Source: Anastatus disparis (taxonomy: Eukaryota > Arthropoda > Insecta > Hymenoptera > Eupelmidae). From it: a stretch of 64,000 bases of DNA. The stretch lies in assembly GCA_017163975.1 (NCBI GenBank), contig JAFFSR010000239.1, positions 1,674,001 to 1,738,000 on the forward strand. The letters are read 5' to 3'. A program made the translations under genes and the position numbers. Position 1 is the first letter of the stretch; every line of letters starts with the position of its first letter. Shown here one piece after another: positions 61,201 through 64,000 of this stretch. The notes below the pieces were generated by a model. The model was not told where the DNA came from, ran no database searches, and saw only the letters and a program-made list of their open reading frames with translations.

Positions 61201-63160
61201 ACAAACGACATATCTAAGCTCACACATCAACGGTCGTCCACCTGTTAAAGTGAAAACGATCCTTGCTCGCAGAAGAAATAAAATTTCCGCAACGCTAATA
61301 TATTAATGCATTAAGTTAAAAAGAAAGAAAATAATAAAATCAAAGAGATGCGCGTACATATACGCGCAATCCAATTAGTCACAGAGGAAAGACTCGGCGT
61401 TTAGCGATTATGTCTTATGTCGTATGATAAATAAGCCGTAACAATGGCTTAGAATTTTACCAACTTCAAAAGGAAAGTTCAAGGAAATGCAAACAATTCT
61501 CAATTAAACAAAGAAAAATATAATAATGTATGAGCCTTTTCTATATGTACAGTAGAATATTATTAATCAAACGAATCCAAACAATTGTGATATGCATTTT
61601 ATTAGCGATTCTAAAATATTATAATATAAATGTGGTTTGTTAAGGATGCTATTGTCTTGAGGATTCTCTTTTTTTTACAATATATGTGTATGTACAATTT
61701 GGGTGAAAGTATTAGTATTATTTTATCATAAATTAAAATTTTCTTAAAATAATTGTTTTAAAAGACTTTTTAAATTTTTTATGAAGGATAAATCATGAAT
61801 TCATAAAAATTATCATTATGTACATTTTTTTTAAATAAATGATTTCATTTAAAGTTATCATCGCGCTATTAAATCACTCTATTGTATAATACAGTTTTTA
61901 TTTATTTACTCAACAGTGCTAAATATTATTTAATTAAATATAAATATTAGTTGTTTTCAAACAACATCATACATCCTTTTATTACACATTTTCTTTAATT
62001 TGTTATTTCGCATGTTCCATATACATAATTAAATAAATCGTGTAAAAAAGTTGCTAAAGTATTATCTGTATTTTTTGTCATAATCACTAACTGCACAAAC
62101 ATTTATCAAGTCTGAGAACTGCAGTTATTGTTTGATATTTATCTTAAACATTCTTAAACTCAAGAAAAGAATTCAAGTTTTTTTTTTCAGTGTCATAGTT
62201 GAAGCGACGCTTACAGCATAAAACATTTATTCAGTGGAAAAATTCCGGTTTTATTATGGAATGGATTTCACTCTTTTGTATTATTTGAAGAATTCAATAA
62301 AAAAAAGACAAACTGGATTTATCTAAGAACAAAGTAACATTAAATACTACTAAAAATGTACTTTCTTTTAAATAAAAAAATAAACCTTGATTCAAGAAAT
62401 GATAAAACGTCGATAAAACTTTTCAATTGACATATATTTTTTCCAAAAAATAATGAAATATCTTAAAAATGAAAGTACATGTGACCCCAATTGGAAAAAA
62501 AAATATATTTTTCTCTTATGCGCGTGGCATCAACTTTGAACCTGTTTTGAAAACCATTTGATTTCCTGATTGTTTCAAGTTAAAAAAGTAGCAAACTGAA
62601 TAACTTATAATGTTATTTTTAATGTTATTAAAAGAGAAAATATTTTTTTCAAGCCCGTTAACCAAATTACTTCATTATCAAAAGTAAATGAATGAAAATA
62701 TTTAAAATAAAATTTCTCATTGGATATTTACCTAATAACCATTGGTATCTACTAAAGTCAACATTTCTCTGAAAAAATGAGGTATTCTACAGTCATTATT
62801 AACGCAAATGATTAATAATATTTTAAATACTGATGCTTGAATCTTATATAAATCAATCTATACCCCATATACTGCATGCATAATATAGGAGGTATATTAT
62901 AAATAAAAAGTGTATAAAACAAATACAATTGCACTATTGGACAATGTTTAGTTGGTGTATATACACAGATATAAACAAGTGAGTAATTAAACAAAATCTA
63001 AGACGATACCATACAAATCTAAAAATCGTCAAAAAATTTTGTTAACTTCATTAAAATTAAAAATACTTTTGAAAAAGAGTCGAAAAATACCGTTATCACA
63101 TACAAAAAGCTTATAATCAAGGAAATATAAAAATTAAAAAATAATTAACAAATAACCCAC
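58212..63160. other. Upstream otopetrin intron(s): no secure exon
   Basis: This AT-rich DNA should contain or flank the missing otopetrin start exon. The region 58300-58720 is dense in CATAT/ATATG strings with small palindromes. GC-richer patches at about 60030-60540 and 61200-61460 have no assignable product. One tentative start exon is listed separately. Confidence 0.4.
59823..59850 (-). CDS. Otop: Tentative otopetrin start exon
   Basis: Minus-strand ATG-ATG-GGA-GGA... (9 codons, MMGGLLDSY, plus one base) ends at a GTGGAG donor and would join exon 57929-58211 in phase (G+CA). An in-frame TAA lies just upstream. The donor is non-consensus and the peptide has no recognised match, so this is only one possible start. 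Confidence 0.18.
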
Positions 63161-63164
63161 TTAC

Positions 63165-63212
63165 GCAGTATCGTGTACCCCGGATAATGCGATCACTCTT
63201 ACGACACTCCAT
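63165..63212 (-). CDS. Otop: Candidate distal first exon of otopetrin (or 5'UTR exon)
   Basis: Minus-strand ATG followed by 15 codons (MECRKSDRIIRGTRYC) runs into a strong GTAAGT donor at 63163-63164. The exon ends in phase 0, so it cannot join exon 57929-58211 directly; an intermediate exon would be needed, or it is a 5'UTR exon. A promoter-like block lies about 300 nt upstream. Confidence 0.3.
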
Positions 63213-63304
63213 CAACAATTAAAAATCAACTTCGAAATCTAAGTTAAACATCAAGTCATAAACAAATAGCGTAAACTTTTTCTTTAAATGAGCACTTAAA
63301 AAAT

Positions 63305-63378
63305 AAAAAATGAATTTTCTTTAATTCATATAATATTTTAAAAAAATGAATTTTCTTTAATTCATATAATATTTTTAA
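63305..63378. repeat. Tandem duplication, ~36 nt unit, two copies
   Basis: The unit AAAAAATGAATTTTCTTTAA continuing TTCATATAATATTTT is present twice back to back, with the start of a third copy. Each unit contains an ATGAA/TTCAT inverted pair. Confidence 0.85.
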
Positions 63379-63384
63379 AAAAAT

Positions 63385-63426
63385 GAAACGTCAAAGTTAA
63401 AGAAACGTTTAAAACTGACGTTTCGA
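63385..63426. other. Inverted repeat with CRE-like TGACGT half-sites
   Basis: GAAACGTCA and its perfect inverse TGACGTTTC are separated by about 23 nt, with an AACGTT palindrome in the spacer. It is close to the presumed otopetrin upstream promoter and could bind bZIP factors or form a stem. Confidence 0.4.
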
Positions 63427-63459
63427 GTAAGAAGTCACAATGTCAAATGGAAGTTGTGT

Positions 63460-63650
63460 ATAACTATTTGACTTATACCCGAGAAGACCTGGGGGGAAAA
63501 ATCTCAGTGTGAAGAGAAGCGGTAATAATCGTCGCGATACCGGTTCGCTTTAGCCTCGTTTCCCGTCGTTTTTCCCGCTCTATACGTTCTACACACGCCG
63601 TGTATATAAGCGCTTATAAAGAGAGCGCAATGGACATTTTTTTTTCTTTT
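63460..63650. promoter_or_regulatory. CpG-richer promoter-like block
   Basis: This GC-richer patch contains TCGCGATACCGGTTCG, CCTCGTTTCCCGTCG and a double TATA-like GTATATAAGCGCTTATAAAG near 63600-63622. It could drive the otopetrin transcript to the left and/or a plus-strand transcript to the right. A short plus-strand ATG frame (from about 63629) is not recognisable as a gene. Confidence 0.4.
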
Positions 63651-64000
63651 ATGCCTTATCATGGATTGTGGCAGATGGTATAGATGCTTTTTTTATTATT
63701 AATGTCAAATGTATATATATATTTTTTCTATTCTTATTTACCTTTTTGCTAGTTTTAAGTGTTATTATTTGTTATAATTTTATGGATTTTTATGAGCTTT
63801 TGTGAATTATTTTGAATTTTGATTATTACACGCTACCAGGTTGTTAAAGCTGCGAGTTGAGTCAATCTACATGAATATTTGTAAAAAAAATATTTATTTA
63901 GAGTGCGTTTTAGTAAGTTTTAGAAATAGATCGTTTGAATAAAACTTTAGAAATCGGCGAAATAAGAAATGAATTAGAATATTATATAAATATTTTTTTA

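Overview
This window is AT-rich nuclear DNA from an insect. Every recognisable gene is split by spliceosomal introns (GT-AG, often GTAAGT/GTGAGT), and the proteins match insect or wider animal families best. Short GC-richer, GA/CT-rich promoter patches in a very AT-rich background, together with compact introns, suggest a hymenopteran (possibly a parasitoid wasp). That placement is inference; the order is not proven by the sequence. No bacterial, viral, CRISPR or rRNA features were seen. All exon models were built by hand from splice signals, reading-frame continuity and remembered family sequences.

Layout. (1) 1-3150: AT-rich, no gene seen. (2) 3160-12643, plus strand: Tao (TAO/Hippo-pathway STE20 kinase), with a CpG- and GA-rich promoter/5'UTR block, 11 main coding exons and a possible spliced N-terminal extension. 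(3) 12644-18745: a long stretch, probably Tao 3'UTR plus intergenic DNA, with one unexplained 44-codon minus-strand open exon. (4) 18746-20952, minus: NipSnap, 5 exons, 300 aa. (5) 20953-23137: divergent spacer with a MITE-like inverted-repeat element. (6) 23138-43196, plus: HIP/ST13 (Hsc70-interacting protein), 4 coding exons, 392 aa, with an 18.6 kb second intron. (7) Inside that intron on the opposite strand, 26044-36677: sarcalumenin (Srl), 11 exons, 871 aa, with its own TATA-type promoter at about 36.8 kb. (8) 44986-58211 (start probably further right), minus: an otopetrin proton channel. (9) 58212-64000: upstream part of the otopetrin gene plus a GC-richer promoter-like block near 63.5 kb.

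The genes do not form a functional operon-like group. They are independent loci: a signalling kinase, a mitochondrial-type NipSnap protein, an Hsp70 co-chaperone, a sarcoplasmic/endoplasmic-reticulum lumenal GTPase-like Ca-binding protein, and a proton channel. The main organisational feature is the antisense nesting of Srl in HIP.

The most interesting signal is at the 3' end of the otopetrin gene. The family-standard C-terminus ends at an in-frame TGA followed by C. The same frame then stays open for 188 more codons, across a correctly phased splice junction, encoding a basic, Pro-rich and His-rich tail. This looks like programmed stop-codon readthrough or UGA editing in a proton channel. 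Other points are the in-frame Tao N-terminal extension, a dual-frame otopetrin exon with a tandem acceptor, an altered G3 motif in sarcalumenin, at least three foldback (MITE-like) elements, a tRNA-derived SINE-like sequence, and a 70 bp GC island in a 7 kb otopetrin intron.
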